Source: Platycnemis pennipes
Taxonomy: Eukaryota; Arthropoda; Insecta; Odonata; Platycnemididae
Assembly (NCBI GenBank): GCA_933228895.1
Contig: OW121852.1
Coordinates: 133,977,544-134,041,543 of the forward strand
DNA: 64,000 nt
Reading direction: 5' to 3'
Below the pieces are notes generated by a model. The model was not told the origin of the DNA, did no database searches, and was given only the letters and a program-made list of their open reading frames with translations. Positions 38,108-52,047 of this stretch are shown here, piece after piece (position 1 is the stretch's first letter; each line of letters opens with the position of its first letter). A program made the translations under genes and the position numbers.

Positions 38108-41100
38108 CGTCTGCAGCTCAAATCACCAAACTTTATGCAAAACATCCCAGTGAAATAAAAAAATCCACTTCTCAGGCTTCCACTCAAACTTGGATTTTTT
38201 CATCTGAATTCATTTCTCCCGCTGTTTTTTGTCTAAAATTAATCATTTCGCCCGTCTGCAGCTCAGATCACAAAAACTTATGCAAAACATCCTACTGAAA
38301 TAAAAAATTACACTTCTCAGGCTTCCACTCAAACTTATATTTTTTTAATCTGAATTCATTTCTCTCGCTGTTTTTTATCTAAAATTAACCATTTCGCCCG
38401 TCTGCAGCTCAGTTCACCAAAATTTATGCAAAACATCCCAGTGAAATAAAAAATCCACTTCTCAGGCTTCCACTCAAACTTGGATTTTTTCATCTGAATT
38501 CATTTCTCCCGCTGTTTTTTATCTAAAATTAACCATTTCGCCCGTCTGTAGCTCAAATCACCAAAATTTATGCAAAACATCCCAGTGAAATAAAAAAATC
38601 CACTTCTCAGGCTTCCACTCAAACTTGGATTTTTTCATCTGAATTCATTTCTCCCGCTGTTTTTTATCTAAAATTAACCATTTCGCCCGTCTGCAGCTCA
38701 GTTCACCAAAATTTATGCAAAACATCCTAGTGAAATAAAAAAATCCACTTCTCAGGCTTCCACTCAAACTTGGATTTTTTCATCTGAAATCATTTCTCCC
38801 GCTGTTTTTTATCTAAAATTAACCATTTCGCCCGTCTGCAGCTCAGATCTCCAAAATTTATGCAAAACATCCTAGTCAAATAAAAAAATCCACTTCTCAG
38901 GCTTCCAATCAAACTTGGATTTTTTCATCTGAATTCATTTCTCCCGCTGTTTTTTATCTAAAATTAACCATTTCGCCCGTCTGCAGCTCAGTTCACCAAA
39001 ATTTATGCAAAACATCCTAGTGAAATAAAAAAATCCACTTCTCAGGCTTCCACTCAAACTTGGATTTTTTCATCTGAATTCATTTCTCCCGATGTTTTTT
39101 ATCTAAAATTAACCATTTCGCCCGTCTGCAGCTCAGTTCACCAAAATTAATGGAAAACATCCTAGTCAAATAAAAAAATCCACTTCTCAGGATTCCACTC
39201 AAACTTGGATTTTATCATCTGAATTCATTTCTCCCGCTGTTTTTTATCTAAAATTAACCATTTCGCCCGTCTGCAGCTCAGATCACCAAAATTTATGCTA
39301 AACATCCTAGTGAAATAAAAAAATCCACTTCTCAGGCTTCCACTCAAACTTGGATTTTTTCATCTGAATTCATTTCTCCCGCTGTTTTTTATCTAAAATT
39401 AACCATTTCGCCCGTCTGCAGCTCAGTTCACCAAAATGTATGCAAAACATCCTAGTGAAATAAAAAAATCCACTTCTCAGGCTTCCACTCAAACTTGGAT
39501 TTTTTATTCTGAATTCATTTCTCCCGCTGTTTTTTATCTAAAATTAACCATTTCTCCCGTCTGCAGCTCAGATCACCAAAATTTATGCAAAACATCCTAG
39601 TCAAATAAAAAAATCCACTTCTCAGGCTTCCAATCAAACTTGGATTTTTTCATCTGAATTCATTTCTCCCGCTGTTTTTTATCTAAAATTAACCATTTCG
39701 CCCGTCTGCAGCTCAGTTCACCAAAATGTATGCAAAACATCCTAGTGAAATAGAAAAATTCCACTTCTCAGGCTTCCACTCAAACTTGGATTTTTTCATC
39801 TGAATTCATTTCTCCCGCTGTTTTTTATCTAAAATTAACAATTTCGCCCGTCTGCAGCTCAGTTCACCAAAATTTATGAAAAACATCCTAGTAAAATAAA
39901 AAAATCCACTTCTCAGGCTTCCACTCAAACTTGGATTTTTTCATCTGAATTCATTTCTCCCGCTGTTTTTTATCTAATATTAACCATTTCGCCCGTCTGC
40001 AGCTCAGTTCACCAAAATTTATGCAAATCATCCTAGTGAAATAAAAAAATCCACTTCTCAGGCTTCCACTCAAACTTGGATTTTTTCATCTGAATTCATT
40101 TCTCCCGCTGTTTTTTATCTAAAATTAACCATTTCGCCCGTCTGCAGCTCAGTTCACCAAAATTTATGCAAAACATCCTAGTGAAATAAAAAAATCCACT
40201 TCTCAGGCTTCCACTCAAACTTGGATTTTTTCATCTGAATTCATTTCTCCCGCTGCTTTTTTTCTAAAATTAACAATTTCGCCCGTCTGCAGCTCAGTTC
40301 ACCAAAATTTATGCAAAACATCCTAGTGAAATAAAAAAATCCACTTCTCAGGCTTCCACTCAAACTTGGATTTTTTCATCTGTATTCATTTCTCCCGCTG
40401 TTTTTTATCCAAAATTAATTATTTCGCCCGTCTGCAGCTCAGTTCACCAAAATTTATGCAAAACATCCTAGTGAAATAAAAAAATCCACTTCTCAGGCTA
40501 CCACTCATACTTGGATTTTTTCATCTGAATTCATTTCTCCCGCTGTTTTTTATCTAAAATTAACAATTTCGCCCGTCTGCAGCTCAGTTCACCAAAATTT
40601 ATGCAAAACATCCTAATGAAATAAAAAAATCCACTTCTCAGGCTTCCACTCAAACTTGGATTTTTTCATCTGAATTCATTCCTCCCGCTGTTTTTTATCT
40701 AAAATTAACAATTTCGCCCGTCTGCAGCTCAGTTCACCAAAATTTATGCAAAACATCCTAGTGAAATAAAAAAATCCACTTCTCAGGCTTCCACTCGAAC
40801 TTGGATTTTTTCATCTGAATTCATTTCTCCCGCTGTTTTTTATCTAAAATTAACCTTTTCCCCCGTCTGGTGCTCAGTTTACCAAAAGCTATGCAAAACA
40901 TCCTAGTGAAATAAAAAAATCCAGTTCTCAGGCTTCCACTCAAACTTGGATTTTTTCATCTGAATTCATTTCTCCCGCTGTTTTTTATCTAAAATTAACC
41001 ATTTCGCCCGTCTGCAGCTCAGTTAACTAAAATTTATGCAAAACATCCTAGTAAAATAAAAAAATCCACTTCTCAGGCTTCCACTCAAACTTGGATTTTT

Positions 41101-43775
41101 TCATCTGAATTCATTTCTCCCGCTGTTTTTTATATAAAATTAACCATTTCGCCCGTCTGCAGCTCAGTTCACCAAAGTTTATGCAAAACATCCTAGTGAA
41201 ATAAAAAAATCCACTTCTCAGGCTACCACTCAAACTTGGATTTTTTCATCTGAATTCATTTCTCCCGCTGTTTTTTATCTAAAATTAACAAGTTCGCCCG
41301 TCTGCAGCTCAGTTCACCAAAATGTATGCAAAACATCCTAGTGAAATAAAAAAATCCACTTCTCAGGCTTCCACTCAAACTTGGATTGTTTCATCTGAAT
41401 TCATTTCTCCCGATGTTTTTTATCTAAAATTAACCATTTCGCCCGTCTGCAGCTCAGATCACCAAAGTTTATGCTAAACATCCTAGTGAAATAAAAAAAT
41501 CCACTTCTCAGGCTTCCACTCAAACTTGGATTTTTTCATCTGAATTCATTTCTCCCGCTGTTTTTTATCTAAAATTAACCATTTCGCCCGTCTGCAGCTC
41601 AGTTCACCAAAATGTATGCAAAACATCCTAGTGAAATAAAAAAATCCACTTCTCAGGCTTCCACTCAAACTTGGATTTTTTCATCTGAATTCATTTCTCC
41701 CGCTGTTTTTTATCTAAAATTAACCATTTCTCCCGTCTGCAGCTCAGATCACCAAAATTTATGCAAAACATCCTAGTCAAATAATAAAATCCACTTCTCA
41801 GGCTTCCAATCAAACTTGGATTTTTTCATCTGAATTCATTTCTCCCGCTGTTTTTTATCTAAAATTAACCATTTCGCCCGTCTGCAGCTCAGTTCACCAA
41901 AATGTATGCAAAACATCCTAGTGAAATAGAAAAATTCCACTTCTCAGGCTTCCACTCAAACTTGGATTTTTTCATCTGAATTCATTTCTCCCGCTGTTTT
42001 TTATCTAAAATTAACCATTTCGCCCGTCTGCAGCTCAGTTCACCAAAATTTATGCAAAACATCCTAGTGAAATAAAAAAATCCACTTCTCAGGCTTCCAC
42101 TCAAACTTGGATTTTTTCATCTGAATTCATTTCTCCCGCAATTTTTTATCTAAAATTAAAAATGTTGCCCGTCTGCAGCTCAGTTCACCAAAATGTATGC
42201 AAAACATCCTAGTGAAATAAAAAAATCCACTTCTCAGGCTTCCACTCAAACTTGGATTTTTTCATCTGAATTCATTTCTCCCGCTGTTTTTTATCTAAAA
42301 TTAACCATTTCGCCCGTCTGCAGCTCAGTTCACCAAAATTTATGCAAAACATCCTAGTGAAATAAAAAAATCCACTTCTCAGGCTTCCACTCAAACTTGG
42401 ATTTTTTCATCTGAATTCATTTCTCCCGCTGCTTTTTTTCTAAAATTAACAATTTCGCCCGTCTGCAGCTCAGTTCACCAAAATTTATGCAAAACATCCT
42501 AGTGAAATAAAAAAATCCACTTCTCAGGCTTCCACTCAAACTTGGATTTTTTCATCTGAATTCATTTCTCCCGCTGTTTTTTATCTAAAATTAACCATTT
42601 CGCCCGTCTGCAGCTCAGTTAACTAAAATTTATGCAAATCATCCTAGTAAAATAAAAAAATCCACTTCTCAGGCTTCCACTCAAACTTGGATTTTTTCAT
42701 CTGAATTCATTTCTCCCGCTGTTTTTCATCTAAAATTAACAATTTCGCCCGTCTGCAGCTCAGTTCACCAAAATTTATGCAAAACATCCTAGTGAAATAA
42801 AAAAATCCAGTTCTCAGGCTTCCACTCAAACTTGGATTTTTTCATCTGAATTCATTTCTCCCGCTGTTTTTTATCTAAAATTAACCATTTAGCCCGTCTG
42901 CAGCTCAGTTAACTAAAATTTATGCAAAACATCCTAGTAAAATAAAAAAATCCACTTCTCAGGCTTCCATTAAAACTTGGATTCTTTCATCTGAATTCAT
43001 TTCTCCCGCTGTTTTTTATCCAAAATTAATTATTTCGCCCGTCTGCAGCTCAGTTCACCAAAATTTATGCAAAACATCCTAGTGAAATAAAAAAATCCAC
43101 TTCTCAGGCTTCCATTAAAACTTGGATTTTTTCATCTGAATTCATTTCTCCCGCTGTTTTTTATCCAAAATTAATTATTTCGCCCGTCTGCAGCTCAGTT
43201 CACCAAAATTTATGCAAAACATCCTAGTGAAATAAAAAAATCCACTTCTCAGGCTTCCACTCAAACTTGGATTTTTTCATCTGAATTCATTTCTCCCGCT
43301 GTTTTTTATCCAAAATTAATTATTTCGCCCGTCTGCAGCTTAGTTCACCAAAATTTATGCAAAACATCCTAGTGAAATAAAAAAATCCACTTCTCAGGCT
43401 TCCACTCAAACTTGGATTTTCTCATCTGAATTCATTTCTCCCGCTGTTTTTTATCTAAAATTAACCATTTCGCCCGTCTGCAGCTCAGTTCACCAAAATT
43501 TATGCAAAACATCCTAGTGAAATAAAAAAATCCACTTCTCAGGCTTCCACTCAAACTTGGATTTTTTCATCTGAATTCATTTCTCCCGCTGTTTTTTATC
43601 TAAAATTAACCATTTCGCCCGTCTGCAACGCAGTTCACCAAAATTTATGCAAAACATCCTAGTGGAATAAAAAAATCCATCTCTCAGGCTTCCACTCAAA
43701 CTTGGATTTTTTCATCTGAATTCATTTCTCCCGCTGTTTTTTATCTAAAATTAACCATTTCGCCCGTCTGCAGCT
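36650..43775 (+). repeat. Long segment M, copy 1 (about 7.1 kb)
   Basis: This segment is repeated at 52.88-60.29 kb. The offset is 16,228 bp for the first part (TATGCCAA 36,686 to 52,914; CCCATCTG 37,092 to 53,320; CTACTGAAA 38,292 to 54,520; TGGAAAAC 39,151 to 55,379). From about 39.75 kb the offset is 16,519 bp (CCCGTCTGGTGC near 40,862 to 57,381; AATGTTGCCC 42,161 to 58,680; AGCCCGTC 42,891 to 59,410). The 291-bp change is two extra monomers in the distal copy. Confidence 0.85.
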
Positions 43776-43788
43776 CAGTTCACCAAAG
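42339..43788 (+). repeat. 10-monomer tandem unit L, copy 1 (1,450 bp)
   Basis: The offset to the next copy is exactly 1,450 bp, ten full-length monomers: CATTTAGCCC near 42,886 and 44,336, and CAACGCAG near 43,626 and 45,076. Identity starts at 42,339, just after A here faces G at 43,788. Both copies have TTTTCTCATCTG (about 43,426 and 44,876), while the distal relative at 59,936 has TTTTTTCATCTG. Confidence 0.88.
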
Positions 43789-45238
43789 TTTATGCAAAAC
43801 ATCCTAGTGAAATAAAAAAATCCACTTCTCAGGCTTCCACTCAAACTTGGATTTTTTCATCTGAATTCATTTCTCCCGCTGCTTTTTTTCTAAAATTAAC
43901 AATTTCGCCCGTCTGCAGCTCAGTTCACCAAAATTTATGCAAAACATCCTAGTGAAATAAAAAAATCCACTTCTCAGGCTTCCACTCAAACTTGGATTTT
44001 TTCATCTGAATTCATTTCTCCCGCTGTTTTTTATCTAAAATTAACCATTTCGCCCGTCTGCAGCTCAGTTAACTAAAATTTATGCAAATCATCCTAGTAA
44101 AATAAAAAAATCCACTTCTCAGGCTTCCACTCAAACTTGGATTTTTTCATCTGAATTCATTTCTCCCGCTGTTTTTCATCTAAAATTAACAATTTCGCCC
44201 GTCTGCAGCTCAGTTCACCAAAATTTATGCAAAACATCCTAGTGAAATAAAAAAATCCAGTTCTCAGGCTTCCACTCAAACTTGGATTTTTTCATCTGAA
44301 TTCATTTCTCCCGCTGTTTTTTATCTAAAATTAACCATTTAGCCCGTCTGCAGCTCAGTTAACTAAAATTTATGCAAAACATCCTAGTAAAATAAAAAAA
44401 TCCACTTCTCAGGCTTCCATTAAAACTTGGATTCTTTCATCTGAATTCATTTCTCCCGCTGTTTTTTATCCAAAATTAATTATTTCGCCCGTCTGCAGCT
44501 CAGTTCACCAAAATTTATGCAAAACATCCTAGTGAAATAAAAAAATCCACTTCTCAGGCTTCCATTAAAACTTGGATTTTTTCATCTGAATTCATTTCTC
44601 CCGCTGTTTTTTATCCAAAATTAATTATTTCGCCCGTCTGCAGCTCAGTTCACCAAAATTTATGCAAAACATCCTAGTGAAATAAAAAAATCCACTTCTC
44701 AGGCTTCCACTCAAACTTGGATTTTTTCATCTGAATTCATTTCTCCCGCTGTTTTTTATCCAAAATTAATTATTTCGCCCGTCTGCAGCTTAGTTCACCA
44801 AAATTTATGCAAAACATCCTAGTGAAATAAAAAAATCCACTTCTCAGGCTTCCACTCAAACTTGGATTTTCTCATCTGAATTCATTTCTCCCGCTGTTTT
44901 TTATCTAAAATTAACCATTTCGCCCGTCTGCAGCTCAGTTCACCAAAATTTATGCAAAACATCCTAGTGAAATAAAAAAATCCACTTCTCAGGCTTCCAC
45001 TCAAACTTGGATTTTTTCATCTGAATTCATTTCTCCCGCTGTTTTTTATCTAAAATTAACCATTTCGCCCGTCTGCAACGCAGTTCACCAAAATTTATGC
45101 AAAACATCCTAGTGGAATAAAAAAATCCATCTCTCAGGCTTCCACTCAAACTTGGATTTTTTCATCTGAATTCATTTCTCCCGCTGTTTTTTATCTAAAA
45201 TTAACCATTTCGCCCGTCTGCAGCTCAGTTCACCAAAG
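43789..45238 (+). repeat. 10-monomer tandem unit L, copy 2 (1,450 bp)
   Basis: This is the tandem partner of 42,339-43,788, with no mismatch at the sites compared. Only one copy of this unit exists in the distal segment at 58.9-60.3 kb. The register is lost near 45,281, where the sequence switches to the CAGACTTCC monomer that opens the next block. Confidence 0.88.
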
Positions 45239-48200
45239 TTTATGCAAAACATCCTAGTGAAATAAAAAAATCCACTTCTCAGACTTCCACTCAAACTTGG
45301 ATTTTTTCATCTGAATTCATTTCTCCCGCTGTTTTTTATCTAAAATTAACATTTTCGTCCTTCTGCAGCTCAGTTCACCAAAATTTATGCAAAACATCCT
45401 AGTGAAATAAAAAAATTCACTTCTCAGGCTTTCACTCAAACTTGGAATTTTTCATCTGAATTAATTTCTCCCGCTGTTTTTTATCTAATATTAACGATTT
45501 CGCCCGTCTGCAGCTCAGTTAACCAAAATTTATGCAAAACTTCCGTGTAAAATAAAAAAATCCACTTCTCATGCTTCCACTCAAACTTGGATTTTTTCAT
45601 CTGAATTCATTTCTCCCGCTGTTTTTTATCCAAAATTAATTATTTCGCCCGTCTGCAGCTCAGTTCACCAAAATTTATGCAAAACATCCTAGTGAAATAA
45701 AAAAATCCACTTCTCAGGCTTCCACTCAAACTTGGATTTTTTCATCTGAATTCATTTCTCCCGCTGTTTTTTATCTAAAATTAACCATTTCGCCCGTCTG
45801 CAACTCAGTTCACCAAAATTTATGCAAAACATCCTAGTGAAATAAAAAAATCCACCTCTCAGGCTTCCACTCAAACTTGGATTTTTTCATCTGAATTCAT
45901 TTCTTCCGCTGTTTTTATCTAAAATTAACCATTTCGCCCGTCTGCAGCTCAGTTCACCAAAGTTTATGTAAAACATCCTAGTGAAATAAAAAAATCCACT
46001 TCTCAAGCTTCCACTCAAACTTTGATTTTTTCATCTGAATTCATTTCTCCCGCTGTTTTTTATCTAAAATTAACCATTTCGCTCGTCTGCAGCTCAAATC
46101 ACCAAAATTTATGCAAAACATCCCAGTGAAATAAAAAAATCCACTTCTCAGGCTTCCACGCAAACTTGGATTTTTTCATCTGAATTCATTTCTCCCGCTT
46201 TTTTTTATCTAAAATTAACCATTTCGCCCGTCTGCAGCTCAGTTCACCAAAATTTATGCAAAACATCCTAGTGAAATAAAAAAATCCACTTCTCAGGCTT
46301 CCACTCAAAATTGGATTTTTTCATCTGAATTCATTTCTCCCGCTGTTTTTTATCTAAAATTAACCATTTCGCCCGTCTGTAGCTCAGTTCACCAAAGTTT
46401 ATGCAAAACATCCTAGTGAAATAAAAAAATCCACTTCTCAGACTTCCACTCAAACTTGGATTTTTTCATCTGAATTCATTTCTCCCGCTGTTTTTTATCT
46501 AAAATTAACATTTTCGTCCTTCTGCAGCTCAGTTCACCAAAATTTATGCAAAACATCCTAGTGAAATAAAAAAATCCACTTCTCAGGCTTCCACTCAAAA
46601 TTGGATTTTTTCATCTGAATTCATTTCTCCCGCTGTTTTTTATCTAAAATTAACCATTTCGCCCGTCTGCAGCTCAGTTCACCAAAGTTTATGCAAAACA
46701 TCCTAGTGAAATAAAAAAATCCACTTCTCAGACTTCCACTCAAACTTGGATTTTTTCATCTGAATTCATTTCTCCCGCTGTTTTTTATCTAAAATTAACA
46801 TTTTCGTCCTTCTGCAGCTCAGTTCACCAAAATTTATGCAAAACATCCTAGTGAAATAAAAAAATTCACTTCTCAGGCTTTCACTCAAACTTGGAATTTT
46901 TCATCTGAATTCATTTCTCCCGCTGTTTTTTATCTAATATTAACGATTTCGCCCGTTTGCAGCTCAGTTAACCAAAATTTATGCAAAACTTCCGTGTAAA
47001 ATAAAAAAATCCACTTCTCATGCTTCCACTCAAACTTGGATTTTTTCATCTGAATTCATTTCTCCCGCTGTTTTTTATCCAAAATTAATTATTTCGCCCG
47101 TCTGCAGCTCAGTTCACCAAAATTTATGCAAAACATCCTAGTGAAATAAAAAAATCCACTTCTCAGGCTTCCACTCAAACTTGGATTTTTTCATCTGAAT
47201 TCATTTCTCCCGCTGTTTTTTATCTAAAATTAACCATTTCGCCCGTCTGCAACTCAGTTCACCAAAATTTATGCAAAACATCCTAGTGAAATAAAAAAAT
47301 CCACCTCTCAGGCTTCCACTCAAACTTGGATTTTTTCATCTGAATTCATTTCTTCCGCTGTTTTTATCTAAAATTAACCATTTCGCCCGTCTGCAGCTCA
47401 GTTCACCAAAGTTTATGTAAAACATCCTAGTGAAATAAAAAAATCCACTTCTCAAGCTTCCACTCAAACTTTGATTTTTTCATCTGAATTCATTTCTCCC
47501 GCTGTTTTTTATCTAAAATTAACCATTTCGCTCGTCTGCAGCTCAAATCACCAAAATTTATGCAAAACATCCCAGTGAAATAAAAAAATCCACTTCTCAG
47601 GCTTCCACGCAAACTTGGATTTTTTCATCTGAATTCATTTCTCCCGCTGTTTTTTATCTAAAATTAACCATTTCGCCCGTCTGCAGCTCAGTTCACCAAA
47701 ATTTATGCAAAACATCCTAGTGAAATAAAAAAATCCACTTCTCAGGCTTCCACTCAAACTTGGATTTTTTCATCTGAATTCATTTCTCCCGCTGTTTTTT
47801 ATCTAAAATTAACCATTTCGCCCGTCTGTAGCTCAGTTCACCAAAGTTTATGCAAAACATCCTAGTGAAATAAAAAAATCCACTTCTCAGACTTCCACTC
47901 AAACTTGGATTTTTTCATCTGAATTCATTTCTCCCGCTGTTTTTTATCTAAAATTAACATTTTCGTCCTTCTGCAGCTCAGTTCACCAAAATTTATGCAA
48001 AACATCCTAGTGAAATAAAAAAATCCACTTCTCAGGCTTTCACTCAAACTTGGAATTTTTCATCTGAATTCATTTCTCCCGCTGTTTTTTATCTAATATT
48101 AACGATTTCGCCCGTCTGCAGCTCAGTTAACCAAAATTTATGCAAAACTTCCGTGTAAAATAAAAAAATCCACTTCTCATGCTTCCACTCAAACTTGGAT

Positions 48201-49600
48201 TTTTTCATCTGAATTCATTTCTCCCGCTGTTTTTTATCCAAAATTAATTATTTCGCCCGTCTGCAGCTCAGTTCACCAAAATTTATGCAAAACATCCTAG
48301 TGAAATAAAAAAATCCACTTCTCAGGCTTCCACTCAAACTTGGATTTTTTCATCTGAATTCATTTCTCCCGCTGTTTTTTATCTAAAATTAACCATCTCG
48401 CCCGTCTGCAACTCAGTTCACCAAAATTTATGCAAAACATCCTAGTGAAATAAAAAAATCCACCTCTCAGGCTTCCACTCAAACTTGGATTTTTTCATCT
48501 GAATTCATTTCTCCCGCTGTTTTTTATCTAAAATTAACTATTTCGCCTGTCTGCAGCTCAGATCACCAAAATTTATGCAAAACATCCTAGTGAAATAAAA
48601 TAATCCACTTCTCAGGCTTCCACTCAAACTTGGATTTTTTCATCTGAATTCATTTCTCCCGCTGTTTTTTATCTAAAATTAACAATTTCGCCCGTCTGCA
48701 GCTCAGTTCACCAAAATTTATGCAAAACATCCTAGTGAAATAAAAAAATCCACTTCTCAGGCTTCCACTCAAACTTGGATTTTTTCATCTGAATTCATTT
48801 CTCCCGCTGCTTTTTTTCTAAAATTAACAATTTCGCCCGTCTGCAGCTCAGTTCACCAAAATTTATGCAAAACATCCTAGTGAAATAAAAAAATCCACTT
48901 CTCAGGCTTCCACTCAAACTTGGATTTTTTCATCTGAATTCATTTCTCCCGCTGTTTTTTATCTAAAATTAACCATTTCGCCCGTCTGCAGCTCAGTTAA
49001 CTAAAATTTATGCAAAACATCCTAGTAAAATAAAAAAATCCACTTCTCAGGCTTCCACTCAAACTTGGATTTTTTCATCTGAATTCATTTCTCCCGCTGT
49101 TTTTTATCCAAAATTAATTATTTCGCCCGTCTGCAGCTCAGTTCACCAAAACTTATGCAAAACATCCTAGTGAAATAAAAAAATCCACTTCTCAGGCTAC
49201 CACTCAAACTTGGATTTTTTCATCTGAATTCATTTCTCCCGCTGTTTTTTATCTAAAATTAACAATTTCGCCCGTCTGCAGCTCAGTTCACCAAAATTTA
49301 TGCAAAACATCATAGTGAAATAAAAAAATCCACTTCTCAGGCTTCCACTCAAACTTGGATTTTTTCATCTGAATTCATTTCTCCCGCTGTTTTTTATCTA
49401 AAATTAACAATTTCGCTCGTCTGCAGCTCAGTTCACCAAAATTTATGCAAAACATCCTAGTGAAATAAAAAAATACAGGCTTCCACTCAAACTTGGATTT
49501 TTTCATCTGAATTCATTTCTCCCGCTGTTTATTATCTAAAATTAACCATTTCGCCCGTCTGCAGCTCAGTTAACTAAAATTTATGCAAAACATCCTAGTA
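45239..49600 (+). repeat. Copy of the 25.6-29.4 kb / 33.0-34.4 kb sequence
   Basis: ATTTTCGTCCTTC occurs at 45,351, 46,510, 46,800 and 47,959. The rare GAATTAATTTCTCC near 45,460 is otherwise shared with 21.55 and 25.9 kb. The offset to 25.8-28.9 kb is between 19,420 and 19,710 bp and changes by whole monomers (27,090 to 46,800, 28,249 to 47,959 and 28,891 to 48,601 all give 19,710). The right part matches 33.38-34.26 kb at 15,220 bp, including the three monomers missing from 29 kb. A local two-monomer duplication places two ATTTTCGTCCTTC monomers 290 bp apart. Confidence 0.78.
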
Positions 49601-52047
49601 AAATAAAAAAATCCACTTCTCAGGCTTCCACTCAAACTTGGATTTTTTCATCTGAATTCATTTCTCCCGCTGTTTTTTATCTAAAATTAACCATTTCGCC
49701 CGTCTGCAACTCAGTTCACCAAAATTTATGCCAAAAATCCTAGTGAAATAAAAAAAATCCACTTCTCAGGCTTCCATTAAAACTTGGATTTTTTCATCTG
49801 AATTCATTTCTCCCGCTGTTTTTTATCCAAAATTAATTATTTCGCCCGTCTGCAGCTCAGATCACCAAAATTTATGCAAAACATCCTAGTGAAATAAAAA
49901 AATACACTTCTCAGGCTTCCACTCAAACTTATATTTTTTTAATCTGAATTCATTTCTCTCGCTGTTTTTTATCTAAAATTAACCATTTCGCCCGTCTGCA
50001 GTTCAGTTCACCAAAATTTATGCAAAACATCCCAGTGAAATAAAAAAATCCACTTCTCAGGCTTCCACTCAAACTTGGATTTTTTCATCTGAATTCATTT
50101 CTCCCGCTGTTTTTTATTTAAAATTAACAATTTCGCCCATCTGCAGCTCAAATCACCTAAATTTATGCAAAACATCCCAGTGAAATAAAAAAATCCACTT
50201 CTCAGGCTTCCATTAAAACTTGGATTTTTTCATCTGAATTCATTTCTCCCGCTGTTTTTTATCCAAAATTAATTATTTCGCCCGTCTGCAGCTCAGTTCA
50301 CCAAAATTTATGCAAAACATCCTAGTGAAATAAAAAAATCCACTTCTCAGGCTTCCACTCAAACTTGGATTTTTTCATCTGAATTCATTTCTCCCGCTGT
50401 TTTTTATCCAAAATTAATTATTTCGCCCGTCTGCAGCTCAGTTCACCAAAATTTATGCAAAACATCCTAGTGAAATAAAAAAATCCACTTCTCAGGCTTC
50501 CACTCAAACTTGGATTTTTTCATCTGAATTCATTTCTCCCGCTGTTTTTTATCTAAAATTAACCATCTCGCCCGTCTGCAGCTCAGTTCACCAAAATTTA
50601 TGCAAAACATCCTAGTGAAATAAAAAAATCCACTTCTCAGGCTTCCACTCAAACTTGGATTTTTTCATCTGAATTCATTTCTCCCGCTGTTTTTTATCTA
50701 AAATTAACCATCTCGCCCGTCTGCAGCTCAGTTCACCAAAATTTATGCAAAACATCCTAGTGAAATAAAAAAATCCACTTCTCAGGCTTCCACTCAAACT
50801 TGGATTTTTTCATCTGAATTCTTTTCTCCCGCTGTTTTTTATCTAAAATTAACCATCTCGCCCGTCTGCAGCTCAGTTCACCAAAATTTATGCAAAACAT
50901 CCTAGTGAAATAAAAAAATCCACTTCTCAGGCTTCCACTCAAACTTGGATTTTTTCATCTGAATTCATTTCTTCCGCTGTTTTTATCTAAAATTAACCAT
51001 TTCGCCCGTCTGCAGCTCAGTTCACCAAAGTTTATGCAAAACATCCTAGTGAAATAAAAAAATCCACTTCTCAAGCATCCACTCAAACTTTGATTTTTTC
51101 ATCTGAATTCATTTCTCCTGCTGTTTTTTATCTAAAATTAACCATTTCGCTCGTCTGCAGCTCAAATCACCAAACTTTATGCAAAACATCCCAGTGAAAT
51201 AAAAAAATCCACTTCTCAGGCTTCCACTCAAACTTGGATTTTTTCATCTGAATTCATTTCTCCCGCTGTTTTTTGTCTAAAATTAATCATTTCGCCCGTC
51301 TGCAGCTCAGATCACAAAAACTTATGCAAAACATCCTACTGAAATAAAAAATTACACTTCTCAGGCTTCCACTCAAACTTATATTTTTTTAATCTGAATT
51401 CATTTCTCTCGCTGTTTTTTATCTAAAATTAACCATTTCGCCCATCTGCAGCTCAGTTCACCAAACTTTATGCAAAACATCCCAGTGAAATAAAGAATCC
51501 ACTTCTCAGGCTTCCACTCAAACTTGGATTTTTTCATCTGAATTCATTTCTCCCGCTGTTTTTTATCTAAAATTAACCATTTCGCCCGTCTGTAGCTCAA
51601 ATCACCAAAATTTATGCAAAACATCCCAGTGAAATAAAAAAATCCACTTCTCAGGCTTCCACTCAAACTTGGATTTTTTCATCTGAATGCATTTCTCCCG
51701 CTGTTTTTTATCTAAAATTAACCATTTCGCCCGTCTGCAGCTCAGTTCACCAAAATTTATGCAAAACATCCTAGTGAAATAAAAAAATCCACTTCTCAGG
51801 CTTCCACTCAAACTTGGATTTTTTCATCTGAAATCATTTCTCCCGCTGTTTTTTATCTAAAATTAACCATTTCGCCCGTCTGCAGCTCAGATCTCCAAAA
51901 TTTATGCAAAACATCCTAGTCAAATAAAAAAATCCACTTCTCAGGCTTCCAATCAAACTTGGATTTTTTCATCTGAATTCATTTCTCCCGCTGTTTTTTA
52001 TCTAAAATTAACCATTTCGCCCGTCTGCAGCTCAGTTCACCAAAATG
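48864..52047 (+). repeat. 22-monomer higher-order unit J, copy 1 (3,184 bp)
   Basis: The next copy follows at an offset of exactly 3,184 bp: GTTAACT at 48,996 and 52,180, ACTTATG at 49,151 and 52,335, the 138-bp monomer at 49,477 and 52,661, and CTACTGAAA at 51,336 and 54,520. Three single-base differences were seen: 50,158 (T against A), 50,822 (T against A) and 51,495 (G against A). Two short minus-strand open frames here (50,757-50,942 and 51,602-51,811) are repeat by-products. Confidence 0.9.

Larger units (their letters stand above)
33001..39810 (+). repeat. Expanded copy of block F (about 6.81 kb)
   Basis: This repeats 28.5-33.0 kb plus 435 bp missing there and a 1,886-bp internal tandem duplication: 4,490 + 435 + 1,886 equals the 6,811-bp offset measured at the far end. 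That offset is seen at CCCATCTG (30,281 to 37,092), CTACTGAAA (31,481 to 38,292) and the TATTCTG site (32,694 to 39,505). Point differences from copy 1 are few, such as AAACCTGG near 29,781 against AAACTTGG, and GCTCTTTTTT near 30,399 against GCTGTTTTTT. Confidence 0.82.

Noticed and set aside
50757..50942. 61-codon minus-strand open frame
   Set aside because: It has the same repeat-derived peptide with a TTG start. A single-base variant at 50,822 alters one codon only. Its twin positions elsewhere in the array are interrupted, so there is no sign of selection for coding.
51602..51811. 69-codon minus-strand open frame
   Set aside because: It is a satellite by-product. The near-identical frame at 54,786-54,995 exists because the surrounding 3,184-bp unit is duplicated, not because a gene is conserved.
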